Shown here piece by piece: positions 1 to 9,996 of a stretch of DNA of 64,000 nt; position 1 is the stretch's first letter, and every line of letters begins with the position of its first letter. The stretch comes from Buttiauxella agrestis ATCC 33320 (lineage in GTDB: Bacteria > Pseudomonadota > Gammaproteobacteria > Enterobacterales > Enterobacteriaceae): NCBI GenBank assembly GCA_024169445.1, contig JALKFA010000001.1, positions 4,774,001 through 4,838,000 of the forward strand, in the 5' to 3' direction. The position numbers and the translations under genes were made by a program. The notes beneath the pieces were generated by a model, which saw only the letters and a list, made by a program, of their open reading frames with translations, was not told the DNA's origin and did no database searches.

Positions 1-1
1 A

Positions 2-3000
2 GACCTCGCACCGCCAAACGTGCGTATCACCGCAAACTATCCAGGTGCATCGGCACAAACGCTGGAAAACACGGTTACGCAGGTGATTGAGCAGAATATG
101 ACCGGGCTGGATAACCTGATGTATATGTCGTCACAAAGCAGCGCCACCGGCCAGGCTAGTGTGACACTGACATTTATTGCAGGAACCGATCCTGACGAAG
201 CCGTGCAACAGGTGCAAAACCAGCTGCAATCCGCCTTGCGTAAGCTTCCGCAAGCGGTGCAAACCCAGGGCGTAACCGTCAGGAAAACCGGCGATACCAA
301 TATTTTGACGCTCGCTTTCGTTTCTACTGACCACAGTATGGATAAGCAGGACATTGCCGATTACGTCGCCAGTAATATTCAGGAACCGCTGAGCCGTGTG
401 AACGGTGTCGGCGATATCGACGCCTTTGGTTCGCAGTTCTCAATGCGCATCTGGCTCGATCCGAACAAACTCACTAGTTACCAAATGACCGCCAAAGACG
501 TGACGGACGCCATTTCCTCCCAAAATGCGCAGATCGCCGTTGGGCAATTGGGCGGCACGCCATCGGTCGATAAACAGGCATTAAACGCCACCATTAATTC
601 GCAATCCCTGTTACAAACTCCAGAGCAGTTTCGCGATATTACGCTACGGGTGAACCAGGACGGCTCCGTTGTCACCCTCGGTCAGGTGGCCACGGTGGAA
701 TTGGGGGGAGAGAACTACAACTACATCAACCGCTACAATCGCGACCCGGCATCCGGCCTTGGCATCAAGCTGGCTTCCGGCGCGAATGAAATGGCGACGG
801 CGGAAAGAGTTCTCTCTCGCCTCGACGAACTGGCCCCCTATTTCCCCCACGGGCTGGAATATAAAATTGCCAATGAAACCACCTCTTTTGTTAAGGCCTC
901 CATTACCGATGTAGTCAAAACATTGCTGGAAGCCATCGCGTTGGTTTTCCTTGTCATGTATTTGTTTTTACAAAACTTCCGCGCAACACTCATTCCCACG
1001 ATTGCCGTTCCTGTGGTCCTGATGGGAACGTTCGCGATTCTCTATGCCTTTGGCTACAGCATTAATACGTTGACCATGTTTGCTATGGTGCTGGCGATAG
1101 GTTTGCTGGTGGATGACGCTATCGTGGTGGTGGAAAACGTCGAGCGCATCATGACCGAGGAAGGGTTATCGCCCAAAGAAGCGACCCGAAAATCAATGGG
1201 CCAGATTCAGGGCGCATTGGTAGGCATCGCGATGGTGCTTTCAGCCGTATTTGTGCCCATGGCCTTTTTTGGTGGCACTACCGGAGCTATTTACCGCCAG
1301 TTTTCCATCACGATTGTTGCCTCCATGGTGCTGTCAGTGCTGGTGGCGCTGATCCTCACCCCAGCGCTGTGTGCAACATTATTAAAACCGCTGCACAAAG
1401 GTGAACAGCACGGACAAAAGGGCTTTTTCGGCTGGTTTAACCGTATGTTTAACCGCAATGCCTTGAGATACGAAAATGCCGTTGGCCGGATTTTGCACCG
1501 CAGTCTGCGCTGGATCCTGGTTTATGTTCTGCTGCTGGGGGGCATGGTAGTGCTGTTTTTACATCTGCCCACTTCATTTTTACCGCAGGAAGACCGCGGA
1601 ATGTTTACCACCTCGGTTCAGCTTCCAAGCGGTGCGACCCAGCAACAAACGCTACAGGTTGTAGAGCAAGTGGAAGATTACTTTTTCAGCCATGAGCAGG
1701 AAAATATCCTCTCCATCTTCGCCACCGTAGGCTCCGGTCCAGGGGGGAATGGTCAGAACGTCGCACGTATGTTTATTCGTCTGAAAAACTGGGACGATCG
1801 CGATGCTAAAACCGGCACTTCATTTGCCATTATCGAGCGAGCCACCAAAGCATTTAACCGCATTAAAGAAGCACGAGTCTTCGCCAGCAGCCCGCCTGCT
1901 ATCAACGGTTTAGGCAGTTCGGCAGGTTTTGATATGGAATTGCAAGATCACGGTGGCGTCGGTCACGACGTGCTAATGGCCGCCAGGGATCAGCTTTTGG
2001 ACCTGGCGGGGAAAGACGATCGCCTCACTCGAGTGCGCCACAATGGCCTTGATGACAGCCCACAGTTGCAAGTCGATATTGACCAGCGCAAAGCTCAGGC
2101 ATTGGGTGTCTCCATCGACGATATCAACGACACCCTGCAAACAGCATGGGGTTCGAGTTATGTGAATGACTTTATGGACAGGGGTCGCGTGAAGAAGGTG
2201 TATGTGCAGGCGGAAGCGAAATACCGCATGCTGCCGGAAGACATTAACCAGTGGTATGTGCGCAACAAAGACGGCGGAATGGTGCCTTTCTCGGCGTTTG
2301 CCAGTTCACATTGGGAAACCGGTTCGCCACGTCTTGAGCGCTACAACGGCTATTCAGCATTAGAAATTGTCGGCGAAGCAGCACCAGGCGTCAGCACCGG
2401 TACAGCAATGGATATTATGGAAAACCTGGTGCACCAGTTACCTGGCGGGTTGGGTCTTGAGTGGACAGCGATGTCCTATCAGGAACGCCTCTCCGGTGCG
2501 CAAGCGCCAGCGTTATACGCCATTTCCCTGTTAGTGGTTTTCCTGTGTCTGGCTGCGCTTTATGAAAGCTGGTCTGTGCCGTTCTCGGTGATGCTGGTTG
2601 TGCCATTAGGGGTAATCGGTGCGTTACTTGCCACCTGGATGCGTGGGCTGGAAAATGACGTCTACTTCCAGGTCGGCCTGCTGACAGTCATTGGGCTATC
2701 AGCGAAGAACGCCATATTAATCGTCGAATTTGCCAATGAAATGAATCAGAAGGGTCAGGATTTGCTGTCGGCTACGCTGTATGCCTGCCGCCAACGTTTA
2801 CGCCCAATATTAATGACTTCTCTGGCATTTATCTTTGGCGTGTTGCCGATGGCCACCAGCAGTGGCGCAGGCTCCGGTAGCCAGCATGCGGTGGGGACAG
2901 GCGTGATGGGCGGGATGATTTCTGCCACGATACTGGCGATATTCTTCGTTCCCCTGTTCTTTGTGCTGGTGCGGCGGCGCTTCCCGCTTAAAGAGCATGC

Positions 3001-3010
3001 TGAAAAGTAG
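2..3010 (+). CDS. acrD: AcrD, RND aminoglycoside/multidrug efflux pump (5' end outside window)
   Basis: This is an inner-membrane proton-driven RND pump that expels aminoglycosides, bile salts and some beta-lactams, working with AcrA and TolC. The reading frame is open from base 2 and aligns by eye with E. coli AcrD from about residue 37, so roughly 36 N-terminal residues, including most of the first membrane helix, lie outside the window. The GTG at base 20 is an internal valine, not a start. The RND helix-4 motif with the paired Asp residues ([16 protein letters not shown]) is present, as is the [14 protein letters not shown] segment. The second half shows the repeated membrane block with the conserved Lys ([16 protein letters not shown]). 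The C-terminus matches AcrD rather than AcrB, ending [14 protein letters not shown] strong terminator follows directly. Identity is recalled, not computed. Confidence 0.95.
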   Translation, partial: DLAPPNVRITANYPGASAQTLENTVTQVIEQNMTGLDNLMYMSSQSSATGQASVTLTFIAGTDPDEAVQQVQNQLQSALRKLPQAVQTQGVTVRKTGDTNILTLAFVSTDHSMDKQDIADYVASNIQEPLSRVNGVGDIDAFGSQFSMRIWLDPNKLTSYQMTAKDVTDAISSQNAQIAVGQLGGTPSVDKQALNATINSQSLLQTPEQFRDITLRVNQDGSVVTLGQVATVELGGENYNYINRYNRDPASGLGIKLASGANEMATAERVLSRLDELAPYFPHGLEYKIANETTSFVKASITDVVKTLLEAIALVFLVMYLFLQNFRATLIPTIAVPVVLMGTFAILYAFGYSINTLTMFAMVLAIGLLVDDAIVVVENVERIMTEEGLSPKEATRKSMGQIQGALVGIAMVLSAVFVPMAFFGGTTGAIYRQFSITIVASMVLSVLVALILTPALCATLLKPLHKGEQHGQKGFFGWFNRMFNRNALRYENAVGRILHRSLRWILVYVLLLGGMVVLFLHLPTSFLPQEDRGMFTTSVQLPSGATQQQTLQVVEQVEDYFFSHEQENILSIFATVGSGPGGNGQNVARMFIRLKNWDDRDAKTGTSFAIIERATKAFNRIKEARVFASSPPAINGLGSSAGFDMELQDHGGVGHDVLMAARDQLLDLAGKDDRLTRVRHNGLDDSPQLQVDIDQRKAQALGVSIDDINDTLQTAWGSSYVNDFMDRGRVKKVYVQAEAKYRMLPEDINQWYVRNKDGGMVPFSAFASSHWETGSPRLERYNGYSALEIVGEAAPGVSTGTAMDIMENLVHQLPGGLGLEWTAMSYQERLSGAQAPALYAISLLVVFLCLAALYESWSVPFSVMLVVPLGVIGALLATWMRGLENDVYFQVGLLTVIGLSAKNAILIVEFANEMNQKGQDLLSATLYACRQRLRPILMTSLAFIFGVLPMATSSGAGSGSQHAVGTGVMGGMISATILAIFFVPLFFVLVRRRFPLKEHAEK

Positions 3011-3015
3011 TCCAC

Positions 3016-3044
3016 AAAAAAGCGACCTGAACAGGTCGCTTTTT
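3016..3044 (+). terminator. Intrinsic terminator of acrD
   Basis: An 8-bp GC-rich stem (GCGACCTG/CAGGTCGC) with a two-base loop is preceded by an A run and followed by TTTTT, six bases after the acrD stop. Confidence 0.9.
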
Positions 3045-3069
3045 GTATGGCTCAAAGTGTATTGAGAAT

Positions 3070-3086
3070 AAGAGCATCATGCTCTT
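3070..3086 (-). terminator. Possible terminator hairpin of ypfM
   Basis: A 7-bp perfect stem (AAGAGCA/TGCTCTT) with a three-base loop lies 10 bases past the ypfM stop on the minus strand. The downstream U tract is weak, so termination is a guess. Confidence 0.45.
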
Positions 3087-3096
3087 GCTGTTAGTT

Positions 3097-3156
3097 TCAT
3101 TTACGAAGCATATCTTCGATGAAATCTTTCCAGTTCCCTAGTTCGTGTTCGATCAT
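3097..3156 (-). CDS. ypfM: YpfM, 19-residue small protein
   Basis: A 19-codon minus-strand reading frame translates to MIEHELGNWKDFIEDMLRK. E. coli YpfM as I remember it is MIERELGNWKDFIEVMLRK, so only two residues differ. A good ribosome binding site (GAGGCGG) lies just upstream of the ATG. A TATAAT -10 box lies further upstream, and a small hairpin follows the stop. YpfM is a known E. coli small protein without an assigned function. Its location between acrD and yffB is also conserved. The peptide is amphipathic in pattern, with charged ends and Leu/Trp/Phe/Ile spacing, but no membrane segment is evident. The gene is short enough to be missed by standard gene callers. Confidence 0.88.
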   Translation of the reverse strand: MIEHELGNWKDFIEDMLRK

Positions 3157-3571
3157 AACCGCCTCTCTTATAACTGCTCTAATTATACGTAATCCCTTCC
3201 ATGGAGTGAAGCGACGATACTTAGTGGCTTCACTGGCTATCATCAAATATTGAGAGTCGACTGCGTATTGCGTTAATTATCAGCTCAGCAGGTAATTTAA
3301 AATGTGACGACGAACTTGAAACAAAATGATTCACCAACTTTCGGATTTTTACCCTGTAGGCCACGAAAAATCTGACTTATCGCAGCGTTCAAAGACTCCG
3401 AGTTTATGTAACATCTAATGGCTATAAATTAACCACCCCGGTAAAAAGAAACGCTATTACCTAACTTTTAGATTAGCTATTAGGCTATATTTTGCCTTGC
3501 GACTTTTTTATCATTTTAATTATTCTAATTACCTGCATAAATAATCACCTCTAAAGATAAGGATTGACTCC
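3157..3571. other. 415-bp AT-rich intergenic region between ypfM and yffB
   Basis: This region holds the ypfM promoter on one side and presumably the yffB-dapE promoter on the other. It also has an imperfectly spaced inverted repeat (AGTGAAGC at about 3205 and GCTTCACT at about 3227). I see no further coding potential, tRNA or clear riboswitch in it. Confidence 0.5.
3182..3210 (-). promoter_or_regulatory. Probable sigma-70 promoter of ypfM
   Basis: On the minus strand a perfect TATAAT lies 25 bases upstream of the ypfM ATG, with TTCACT (4/6 to TTGACA) 17 bases further upstream. This is inferred from sequence only. Confidence 0.5.
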
Positions 3572-3928
3572 GTGATAATTCTCTACGGTATTAAAAACTG
3601 CGACACCATCAAGAAAGCACGCCGCTGGCTGGAGACTCAAGGTGTGGATTATCAATTTCATGATTATCGCGTCGACGGGCTGGATGCGGATTTATTGAAT
3701 AGTTTCATCGCGCAGTTAGGCTGGGAAGCGCTGTTAAATACCCGAGGAACAACATGGCGGAAACTCGATGAAGCCCATCGGGCGAGCATAACTGACGCGC
3801 AGAGCGCAGCGGATCTGATGATTTCAATGCCTGCAATCATCAAACGCCCATTGCTCTACGCGCCCGGTCAGCCTATGCTGCTGGGTTTCAATGAATCGAA
3901 CTATCAGCAGTTTATCAACGAGGTGTAG
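3572..3928 (+). CDS. yffB: YffB, ArsC/Spx-family thioredoxin-fold protein
   Basis: This 118-residue protein belongs to the arsenate-reductase (ArsC)/Spx family and matches E. coli YffB along its whole length. A single active-site-like Cys is at residue 10 in [16 protein letters not shown]. The family signature around the C-terminal third is present ([10 protein letters not shown], then [10 protein letters not shown]). YffB structures show a thioredoxin fold with a glutathione-type site, but its physiological substrate is not established. The start is GTG, preceded by AAGGATTG. The gene is 4 bp from dapE and almost certainly co-transcribed with it. It is a distant paralogue of yfgD at 16.05 kb. 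Confidence 0.9.
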   Translation: MIILYGIKNCDTIKKARRWLETQGVDYQFHDYRVDGLDADLLNSFIAQLGWEALLNTRGTTWRKLDEAHRASITDAQSAADLMISMPAIIKRPLLYAPGQPMLLGFNESNYQQFINEV

Positions 3929-3932
3929 TCCT

Positions 3933-5060
3933 ATGTCTTGCCCAGTTATTGAGCTGACGCAACAGCTTATCCGCCGTCCTTCCCTGAGCCCAGACGACGC
4001 TGGCTGCCAGGCGCTGATGATTGAGCGACTGCGTGCTATCGGTTTTACTATCGAGCACATGGATTTTGGCGATACACAAAATTTCTGGGCATGGCGAGGA
4101 AAAGGCGAAACGCTCGCGTTTGCTGGCCATACCGACGTGGTACCTTCAGGTGACGCCGATCGCTGGATTAACCCGCCGTTTGAACCGACTATCCGCGATG
4201 GCCTGCTGTTTGGCCGTGGTGCAGCAGATATGAAAGGCTCGCTGGCAGCCATGGTGGTTGCGGCAGAGCGTTTTGTTGCACAGAACCCGCGCCACAAAGG
4301 TCGCCTCGCATTTCTGATTACTTCAGATGAAGAAGCCAGTGCCAAAAATGGCACGGTGAAAGTGGTTGAAACCTTGATGGCGCGTAATGAGCGCCTCGAT
4401 TATTGCCTGGTCGGAGAACCGTCCAGCACTGAAGTGGTCGGCGATGTGGTGAAAAATGGTCGTCGCGGCTCATTGACCTGCAATCTCACCGTACATGGTG
4501 TGCAGGGGCATGTTGCTTATCCGCATCTGGCTGATAACCCAGTTCACCGCGCAGCACCGATGCTGAACGAATTAGTCACTATTGAGTGGGACAAAGGAAA
4601 CGAGTTTTTCCCGGCCACCAGTATGCAGATTGCCAACGTTCAGGCCGGAACCGGCAGCAACAATGTCATTCCTGGCGATTTGTACGTGCAATTCAACTTC
4701 CGTTTCAGCACCGAACTGACTGACGAAGATATCAAACAGCGCGTGATTGCCCTGCTGGATAAATATCAACTGCGCTATACCCTCGACTGGTGGCTTTCCG
4801 GCCAGCCGTTCCTGACCTCACGCGGCAAGTTGGTCGATGCGGTAGTGAATGCAGTTGAGCACTATAATGAAATTAGACCGCAACTGTTGACCACGGGCGG
4901 CACGTCAGATGGACGCTTTATCGCGCGTATGGGTGCGCAGGTGGTGGAGCTTGGGCCAGTCAACGCGACCATTCATAAAATTAATGAGTGTGTGAACGCC
5001 GCAGACCTGCAACTGCTTGCCCGTATGTATCAACGTATTATGGAGCAGCTTGTCGCCTGA
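3933..5060 (+). CDS. dapE: DapE, succinyl-diaminopimelate desuccinylase
   Basis: This zinc-dependent M20-family hydrolase removes succinate from N-succinyl-LL-diaminopimelate in the lysine and peptidoglycan-precursor pathway. The 375-residue protein has the M20 metal-site motifs FAGHTDVVP (about residues 64-72), [10 protein letters not shown] and TSDEEASA with the general-base Glu pair. The late metal-ligand segment ATIHKINE is near the C-terminus. The frame is open upstream to 3891, but the ATG at 3933 gives the conserved N-terminus [17 protein letters not shown] and lies 4 bp after the yffB stop. dapA, another lysine-pathway gene, is 6 kb away on the opposite strand. Confidence 0.97.
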   Translation: MSCPVIELTQQLIRRPSLSPDDAGCQALMIERLRAIGFTIEHMDFGDTQNFWAWRGKGETLAFAGHTDVVPSGDADRWINPPFEPTIRDGLLFGRGAADMKGSLAAMVVAAERFVAQNPRHKGRLAFLITSDEEASAKNGTVKVVETLMARNERLDYCLVGEPSSTEVVGDVVKNGRRGSLTCNLTVHGVQGHVAYPHLADNPVHRAAPMLNELVTIEWDKGNEFFPATSMQIANVQAGTGSNNVIPGDLYVQFNFRFSTELTDEDIKQRVIALLDKYQLRYTLDWWLSGQPFLTSRGKLVDAVVNAVEHYNEIRPQLLTTGGTSDGRFIARMGAQVVELGPVNATIHKINECVNAADLQLLARMYQRIMEQLVA

Positions 5061-5090
5061 CAGGCTGCGCAACTTAAGTGAGGTATTGGC

Positions 5091-5282
5091 ATGGAATGGC
5101 TATCACACTACTGGTGGATTATCGTACTGGTATTTCTACTCGGTATTTTCCTGAATGTTATTAAGGATCTGAAGCGTATCGATCCGAAAAAATATATGGA
5201 GAATAAACCCGAGCTTCCCCCGCATCGTGACTTCAACGACAAGTGGGATGACGAAGACGACTTCCCGAAGAAAAAACCTTAG
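5091..5282 (+). CDS. ypfN: YpfN, small single-span membrane protein (UPF0370)
   Basis: This 63-residue protein matches E. coli YpfN. One hydrophobic helix covers about residues 6-25 ([19 protein letters not shown]). A charged, acidic C-terminal tail follows, with the conserved [17 protein letters not shown] stretch. The family is called UPF0370 and its function is unknown. It sits 30 bp after dapE with the ribosome site GAGGTATTGGC, so it is probably the last gene of the yffB-dapE-ypfN unit. A palindromic repeat follows it. Confidence 0.92.
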   Translation: MEWLSHYWWIIVLVFLLGIFLNVIKDLKRIDPKKYMENKPELPPHRDFNDKWDDEDDFPKKKP

Positions 5283-5288
5283 TTTTTG

Positions 5289-5345
5289 CCCTCACCCCAG
5301 CCCTCTCCCCCAGGAGAGGGAGAAGAACCACTCCCGGGGTGAGGG
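5289..5345. repeat. CCCTCACCC-type palindromic intergenic repeat, copy 1
   Basis: The outer arms CCCTCACCCC and GGGGTGAGGG flank an inner hairpin of CCCTCTCC and GGAGAGGG. It lies between the convergent ends of ypfN and ypfH. A related, longer copy is at 16418-16494. Confidence 0.8.
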
Positions 5346-5354
5346 AGTCCCATC

Positions 5355-6053
5355 TCACATAAACTCAACAATATCGTCGTCGTTCGGTTTACCGCCGCTC
5401 AGCGCTTCATCGAAATAATGCTTCGGCACGGTATAACGCAGATGGTCCAGCGCAATCTGAATGCTGCGGTCATCAATGGCGTGGCCTAAATTGTCAATCA
5501 CATCCAGCGTCACATCGCCTCCAAGTTCCGTTAACTTTTCCGAGGCATCAAAGGCATGTTTCACATCAATCACCCCGTCAATATCACCATGAATCAAATG
5601 GATGGTGGTTGAGGTTGATGCGCTTTCAGGAAGCGTTGCATAGCGACCATTAAAAGCAACCACGCGAGAAGCGAGGTACGGCTCGGCTTTCACGCCTTCA
5701 AGCGCCATGATAGCCCCTTGCGAGAAACCAATCAGCGCAGTGGCATTTGCCGCGACACCGCTGTGTCTCTGCCAGTCACGCACCACTTCGATAAACGTTG
5801 GCATGATGGCATCAACCCTTGCCTGGCGGTTTTCTTCCGTCACTCCCGCAACGGAAAACCATTCCCGACCTTGATACGGGCCACTGGGTGCCGGGCCGCC
5901 AATGCTGACCACCAGCGCATCAGGAAAATGTGGTGCAAACCAGCCGCCAATTTCACCCATGGCAACAGGATTATCGCCAACACCATGAAATAACAACATC
6001 AGTTGCTTAGCCGGAGTGGCAGGGCTTTGGACTACAAAATGGTCATGTTGCAT
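5355..6053 (-). CDS. ypfH: YpfH, alpha/beta-hydrolase esterase
   Basis: This 232-residue serine hydrolase is of the dienelactone-hydrolase/carboxylesterase type and matches E. coli YpfH, which has esterase activity on short acyl esters. The nucleophile elbow is GFSQG, with Ser at about residue 111. The oxyanion-region LLFHGVGDNP is near residue 20. Asp and His candidates are in HGDIDGVID and NLGHAID. The frame runs 41 codons further upstream, but the ATG at 6053 follows GGAGAACACC and gives the conserved start MQHDHFVVQSP. tmcA and ypfJ lie upstream on the same strand, so all three may be expressed together. Confidence 0.93.
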   Translation of the reverse strand: MQHDHFVVQSPATPAKQLMLLFHGVGDNPVAMGEIGGWFAPHFPDALVVSIGGPAPSGPYQGREWFSVAGVTEENRQARVDAIMPTFIEVVRDWQRHSGVAANATALIGFSQGAIMALEGVKAEPYLASRVVAFNGRYATLPESASTSTTIHLIHGDIDGVIDVKHAFDASEKLTELGGDVTLDVIDNLGHAIDDRSIQIALDHLRYTVPKHYFDEALSGGKPNDDDIVEFM

Positions 6054-6127
6054 GGTGTTCTCCTTAAGTTTCTGGAGTTGACTATACGCCGACGAATCGC
6101 GATGACCATGCCATTTGACTGAACGAC

Positions 6128-8143
6128 TTAGTGGAAAAATTGCAATTGCAAAAGCGCGCTTTTCAGCGCAATGCACTGTTGCTCATCGAGTTTTTCCAGC
6201 GCCTTTTGCACTTCCTGGCGCATGACGTTCAACAGCGCTTTGCGCCCGGATATGCGCCATTGTTGGCAGAGCATTTCTACACTCAGGTGTTGCTGGATGC
6301 GGCCACGCAATGCATTCATTGGCATATCACTAGTGAGTAATAAGCGATTCAGGGAACCCAGACAGGCTTCCAGCGGGCGATGCCCAAACGCAAAACCTGC
6401 CAACTCCAGCCAGTCATCACTGTTTAGCGTAGCCTCTTCACAGCCAATCACGGGTAATGGATGGTCAATCCACGGCTGTAACCAGGCAATATCGCGCTGT
6501 AATCGGTGCAGTTCGTGGTGAGTGAGTGCTTCCCCTTGTGGTGTAAGCGGTAACAACGCCATCGCGTTATAGCACCCGCTGCTGGCCTCACGATGGCTGC
6601 CCACGCGCACCAGCACGAAGCCACAACTTTCCCAAAAGCGCCAAAGCTCGTCGGTAAAACCAAAACTGACTGAAAGGTAATCTGCGGCCTGCTGCGCGTG
6701 AGCTTTCACTCTGGCAATCATTTGTTGGCCGATTTGCTGGCGCTGGCGCAGCGGATGCACCGCAATGCGGCTGACGCGCAAGCCTTTAAACGTGGCAGCT
6801 AATGGGCTACCGCCGTGAGCCGCCAGTGATTGTGCAACCAGATTCCCACGCGGGCGCCGGAAGCCAGCCCATACAGCACGGCTCAGGTTCTCACTCAGCC
6901 CGCCCTCTTCCACCAGCCAGCTGGCACCTATGGTTTCTTCACCGCAGTTGGCGGCAATGAAATGCTGCCCTGGCGCATCCAGCATCCGCCGCCAGTCCAG
7001 TGGTGAAGTGCGATAGTGCGCACCTGACAGTAAGCGATACATATGTTGTAGTTGAAGCGAGGGTTGTGCTTCACGATTGTGTTCAATGAGTTGCAGGGAA
7101 ATCGTGCCCTGTGCAACGGTGCTGACATCTACCTCATCAAACAGCAAAACCGTGTCGATGAGTTTTTCCAACGGGTCGTTAATAGCCCAGCGAATAGGGG
7201 TCGACAGGGTATAGCGCGTTAACGTGTCGAGGCTTGCGCAAAATTTGAGGATAAAGCCTCTTCCGGTTCCTTCGTAACCCTGAACCGTGGTGGTCAGCAA
7301 CACACGAGGAAAATGGGAGATTAACTGGCGTAATTGAGGAGCCGGAATAGCGGCCGCCTCATCAATGATTAGCCAGTCGGCCTTAAAGGCCTCACTATTG
7401 GCGAGCAGCGCGTCTGGTGCCACAAAGTTAAAACAATCACCGGCATGTTCAGCGAGCACATCCGTTGCCGCTTTGGCGGGCGCGGTCACCAGCCCCGTAC
7501 CGGTAATCCTGCGCAGTAACATACCCGCAAGAGCGGATTTCCCACGCCCTCTCGGCGCGGTTACCACCGCAACCCCTCCAGGCATATCCAGCAATGTATC
7601 CAGAATAGCCGCCTGCTCATCGAAAGGCGCACCATTAGCCATATGCCACTGTGGACGTGGGGGAAACTCAGAGAGTTTTAGCGGCTGATGCTGCTGCCAG
7701 AGCACGCATTCATTGTCGGCTTGAATACAGTGTTGCAGATGAGAGATAAAGTGCGGCGTGGGAATGGCTTCAGATTGCTCACTCCAGCGGGTCGAATCGG
7801 AATCGGGACGTAGCGGCCAACTGTTCCACGCGGGCGCAAGCAGTACTAACCAGCTTCCCGCTTTGAGTGTACCGGCCAGGGCTGCGAGCGCTTCGGCATC
7901 CAGCCCGTTTCGCGCGTCAAATACTGCGTGCTGAAACTCTCGCCCCAGCAACGTGCGCAGCGCGGTGGTGGCGCAGTGAAGTGGCAGCTCAGGCGCAGCT
8001 CCTACCCACAACCAGTCTCCTGGCAGTTGCCGGACGAGAGACTGGACTTGTTGGCTGCTCCACGTGCTTTCACCGGCCAGTATCAACATGCGACGAATAC
8101 CCGCATCTACCATGCGGGTGGTGGCTTGCCGAAGCTGTTCCAT
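6128..8143 (-). CDS. tmcA: TmcA, tRNA(Met) cytidine acetyltransferase
   Basis: TmcA makes N4-acetylcytidine at the wobble position of elongator tRNA-Met, using acetyl-CoA and ATP. The 671-residue protein has an N-terminal DUF1726-type domain and a helicase-like RNA-dependent ATPase domain with P-loop APRGRGKSALAG (about residue 200). The ATPase domain also has the DEAA Walker B (LIIDEAAAIPA). A GNAT acetyltransferase domain follows (SRIAVHPLRQRQQIG, then LSVSFGFTDELWRFWESCGF). A GTG six codons upstream is possible, but the ATG at 8143 has AAGGA at good spacing and gives exactly the E. coli length. It lies 24 bp after ypfJ. Confidence 0.95.
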   Translation of the reverse strand: MEQLRQATTRMVDAGIRRMLILAGESTWSSQQVQSLVRQLPGDWLWVGAAPELPLHCATTALRTLLGREFQHAVFDARNGLDAEALAALAGTLKAGSWLVLLAPAWNSWPLRPDSDSTRWSEQSEAIPTPHFISHLQHCIQADNECVLWQQHQPLKLSEFPPRPQWHMANGAPFDEQAAILDTLLDMPGGVAVVTAPRGRGKSALAGMLLRRITGTGLVTAPAKAATDVLAEHAGDCFNFVAPDALLANSEAFKADWLIIDEAAAIPAPQLRQLISHFPRVLLTTTVQGYEGTGRGFILKFCASLDTLTRYTLSTPIRWAINDPLEKLIDTVLLFDEVDVSTVAQGTISLQLIEHNREAQPSLQLQHMYRLLSGAHYRTSPLDWRRMLDAPGQHFIAANCGEETIGASWLVEEGGLSENLSRAVWAGFRRPRGNLVAQSLAAHGGSPLAATFKGLRVSRIAVHPLRQRQQIGQQMIARVKAHAQQAADYLSVSFGFTDELWRFWESCGFVLVRVGSHREASSGCYNAMALLPLTPQGEALTHHELHRLQRDIAWLQPWIDHPLPVIGCEEATLNSDDWLELAGFAFGHRPLEACLGSLNRLLLTSDMPMNALRGRIQQHLSVEMLCQQWRISGRKALLNVMRQEVQKALEKLDEQQCIALKSALLQLQFFH

Positions 8144-8167
8144 AGCTTGAATCCTTGTCACATCTTG

Positions 8168-9043
8168 TTATTTGACAGTGTTGCCAAAGGTATTGCACTG
8201 GGTAGGGTCACCGCTATCGAAACCGCGTTTAAACCAAGTGTAACGCTGCTCGGAAGTACCATGGGTGAAGCTATCTGGCACTACACGCCCCTGCCCTTGT
8301 TGTTGCAGGCGGTCATCGCCAATGGCTTCTGCGGCATTCAATGCTTCCTGTAAATCTCCGGCATCCAGCACTTCTTGTTTCTGCATGCTGTTACCCCAGA
8401 CACCCGCGAAGCAGTCTGCCTGTAATTCCATTTTTACCGACAGACGATTTCCTTCAGCCTGGCTCGCCCCCTGCTGGAGCTGACGAACTTTCGGTTCAAT
8501 GCCGAGCAATTTCTGAACGTGATGCCCCACTTCATGAGCAATGACATAGCCCTGAGCGAAATCACCATCTGCGCCCAGTTTGTTTTTCATTTCATCGTAG
8601 AAAGACAGATCGATATACACCGTGCTGTCTGCCGGGCAGTAAAATGGCCCCATGATTGACTGACCAGTGCCGCACCCGGTACGTGTCGCGCCACGGTACA
8701 TCACCAGTTTTGGTTGCTGATACGTCCGCCCCATCTTCTGGAAAATTTGCCCCCAGGTATCTTCCGTGGTTGCCAGAATCACCGAGGTAAATTTGGCAGC
8801 TTCATCATCGTTAGGGCTGATTGAACGCTGTGTAGATTGCTGTTGAACGGGTTGCCCGCCAGACAACAGTGAAGTCAGGTCAACGCCGTAATAACTCGCG
8901 ACCACAACCACGATGAGAATGACAATACCGCCTTTACCGCCAGGTAAACGGAACCCGCCACCTCCACCGCCAAAGTTTGGACCTGAAGATTGACCTCTCC
9001 TGTCTTCTACATTGTCGCTTTCGCGACGACCTTGCCAGCGCAT
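8168..9043 (-). CDS. ypfJ: YpfJ, neutral zinc metallopeptidase family membrane protein
   Basis: This 291-residue protein belongs to the neutral zinc metallopeptidase family (Zn_peptidase, DUF-type YpfJ). A Gly-rich basic N-terminus precedes one membrane helix at about residues 38-56. A serine/glutamine linker follows, and then the putative peptidase domain. The metal-binding HExxH appears as [11 protein letters not shown], and a downstream acidic ELQADCFAG could supply the third ligand. The function in E. coli is unknown. The ATG at 9043 is chosen because it gives the conserved start [16 protein letters not shown] and has AGGTCT upstream. Its neighbours tmcA and ypfH are on the same strand. 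A hairpin terminator separates it from purC. Confidence 0.92.
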   Translation of the reverse strand: MRWQGRRESDNVEDRRGQSSGPNFGGGGGGFRLPGGKGGIVILIVVVVASYYGVDLTSLLSGGQPVQQQSTQRSISPNDDEAAKFTSVILATTEDTWGQIFQKMGRTYQQPKLVMYRGATRTGCGTGQSIMGPFYCPADSTVYIDLSFYDEMKNKLGADGDFAQGYVIAHEVGHHVQKLLGIEPKVRQLQQGASQAEGNRLSVKMELQADCFAGVWGNSMQKQEVLDAGDLQEALNAAEAIGDDRLQQQGQGRVVPDSFTHGTSEQRYTWFKRGFDSGDPTQCNTFGNTVK

Positions 9044-9123
9044 AATAGACCTCAATATTCACATCTTGTAATCAGTAGATCGTAGGTGGTTAATAGCAGG
9101 ATTACCATAGGAAACAAGATGTG

Positions 9124-9157
9124 AAAAAGCCGAATGTGAAAACACATTCGGCTTTAA
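9124..9157 (-). terminator. Intrinsic terminator of purC
   Basis: An 11-bp-or-longer stem (AAAGCCGAATGTG/CACATTCGGCTTT) with an A4 loop lies just past the purC stop. The minus strand continues with a T run. It is nearly symmetric and may act in both directions. Confidence 0.9.
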
Positions 9158-9175
9158 AAATAATTATGCAGGAAA

Positions 9176-9889
9176 TTAGTCTAATTTAACGCCAAGACGA
9201 TGAGCCACTTCTTCGTAAGCTTCAATCAAACCACCGAGGCTCTGGCGGAAGCGGTCTTTGTCCATTTTGTCGAGCGTTTGTTTGTCCCACAGGCGGCTAC
9301 CGTCCGGGGAAAACTCATCACCCAATACGACCTCACCTTTGAATAAACCAAACTCCAGCTTGAAATCGACCAGGATCAGGCCTGCGTCATCGAACAACTT
9401 GCTCAGCACGTCGTTAGCTTTGTAGCTCAGCTCACGCATACGCGCCAGGTTCTCTTTGTTCACCCAACCAAACGTTTCGCAATAAGATTCGTTGACCATC
9501 GGGTCGTGCATCTCATCGTTTTTCAGGAACAAATCAAACAAGGGTGGATTCAGTTCAATGCCTTCTTCAATACCCAGGCGTTTAACCAATGAACCCGCAG
9601 CACGGTTGCGGATAACGCACTCAACCGGCACCATATCGAGCTTCTTCACCAGTATTTCGTTGTCGGAGAGCAGTGCTTCCATTTGCGTAGGAATGCCAGC
9701 TTCTTCCAGTTTGGCCATAATGAAATGGTTAAACTTGTTGTTCACCATGCCTTTACGGTCGAACTGTTCGATGCGGGCACCGTCCCCTGCTGACGTATCA
9801 TTGCGGAATTCGAGCACCAACAGATCCGGGTTTTCCGTGCTGTATACGGTCTTCGCTTTGCCACGATACAACTCAGCTTGCTTTTGCAT
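9176..9889 (-). CDS. purC: PurC, SAICAR synthase
   Basis: This cytoplasmic enzyme of de novo purine synthesis joins aspartate to CAIR using ATP. Its 237 residues match the usual E. coli length. The SAICAR synthetase signatures are present: the early [14 protein letters not shown], then [17 protein letters not shown] around residue 90, and LVDFKLEFG near residue 175. The start [13 protein letters not shown] is canonical with AGTAAGAAAG upstream. A PurR-type operator lies 50 bp upstream, so it is probably repressed by PurR with hypoxanthine or guanine. bamC and dapA lie upstream on the same strand behind a strong terminator. Confidence 0.98.
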   Translation of the reverse strand: MQKQAELYRGKAKTVYSTENPDLLVLEFRNDTSAGDGARIEQFDRKGMVNNKFNHFIMAKLEEAGIPTQMEALLSDNEILVKKLDMVPVECVIRNRAAGSLVKRLGIEEGIELNPPLFDLFLKNDEMHDPMVNESYCETFGWVNKENLARMRELSYKANDVLSKLFDDAGLILVDFKLEFGLFKGEVVLGDEFSPDGSRLWDKQTLDKMDKDRFRQSLGGLIEAYEEVAHRLGVKLD

Positions 9890-9938
9890 CTTTCTTACTC
9901 CAGGTGTGATTTAACTAAAAATTTCGTTATCCATCGCT

Positions 9939-9954
9939 ACGCACACGTTTGCGT
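9939..9954 (-). promoter_or_regulatory. PurR operator of purC
   Basis: Read on the minus strand the site is ACGCAAACGTGTGCGT. It fits the PurR palindrome with one central mismatch and agrees with the E. coli purC operator as I recall it. It lies 50 bp upstream of the purC start. Confidence 0.85.
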
Positions 9955-9964
9955 AGCCTGGCAG

Positions 9965-9988
9965 AAAAAAGGCCAGATTGCTCTGGCC
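9965..9988 (-). terminator. Intrinsic terminator of dapA-bamC
   Basis: The 7-bp stem GGCCAGA/TCTGGCC has a four-base loop. On the minus strand it is followed by TTTTTT, 10-30 bases after the bamC stop. Confidence 0.9.
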
Positions 9989-9996
9989 TCTAAAAG

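Noticed and set aside
7928-8353. 141-codon open frame spanning tmcA and ypfJ on the plus strand
   Set aside because: It is an antisense shadow crossing two recognised genes, with no domain.
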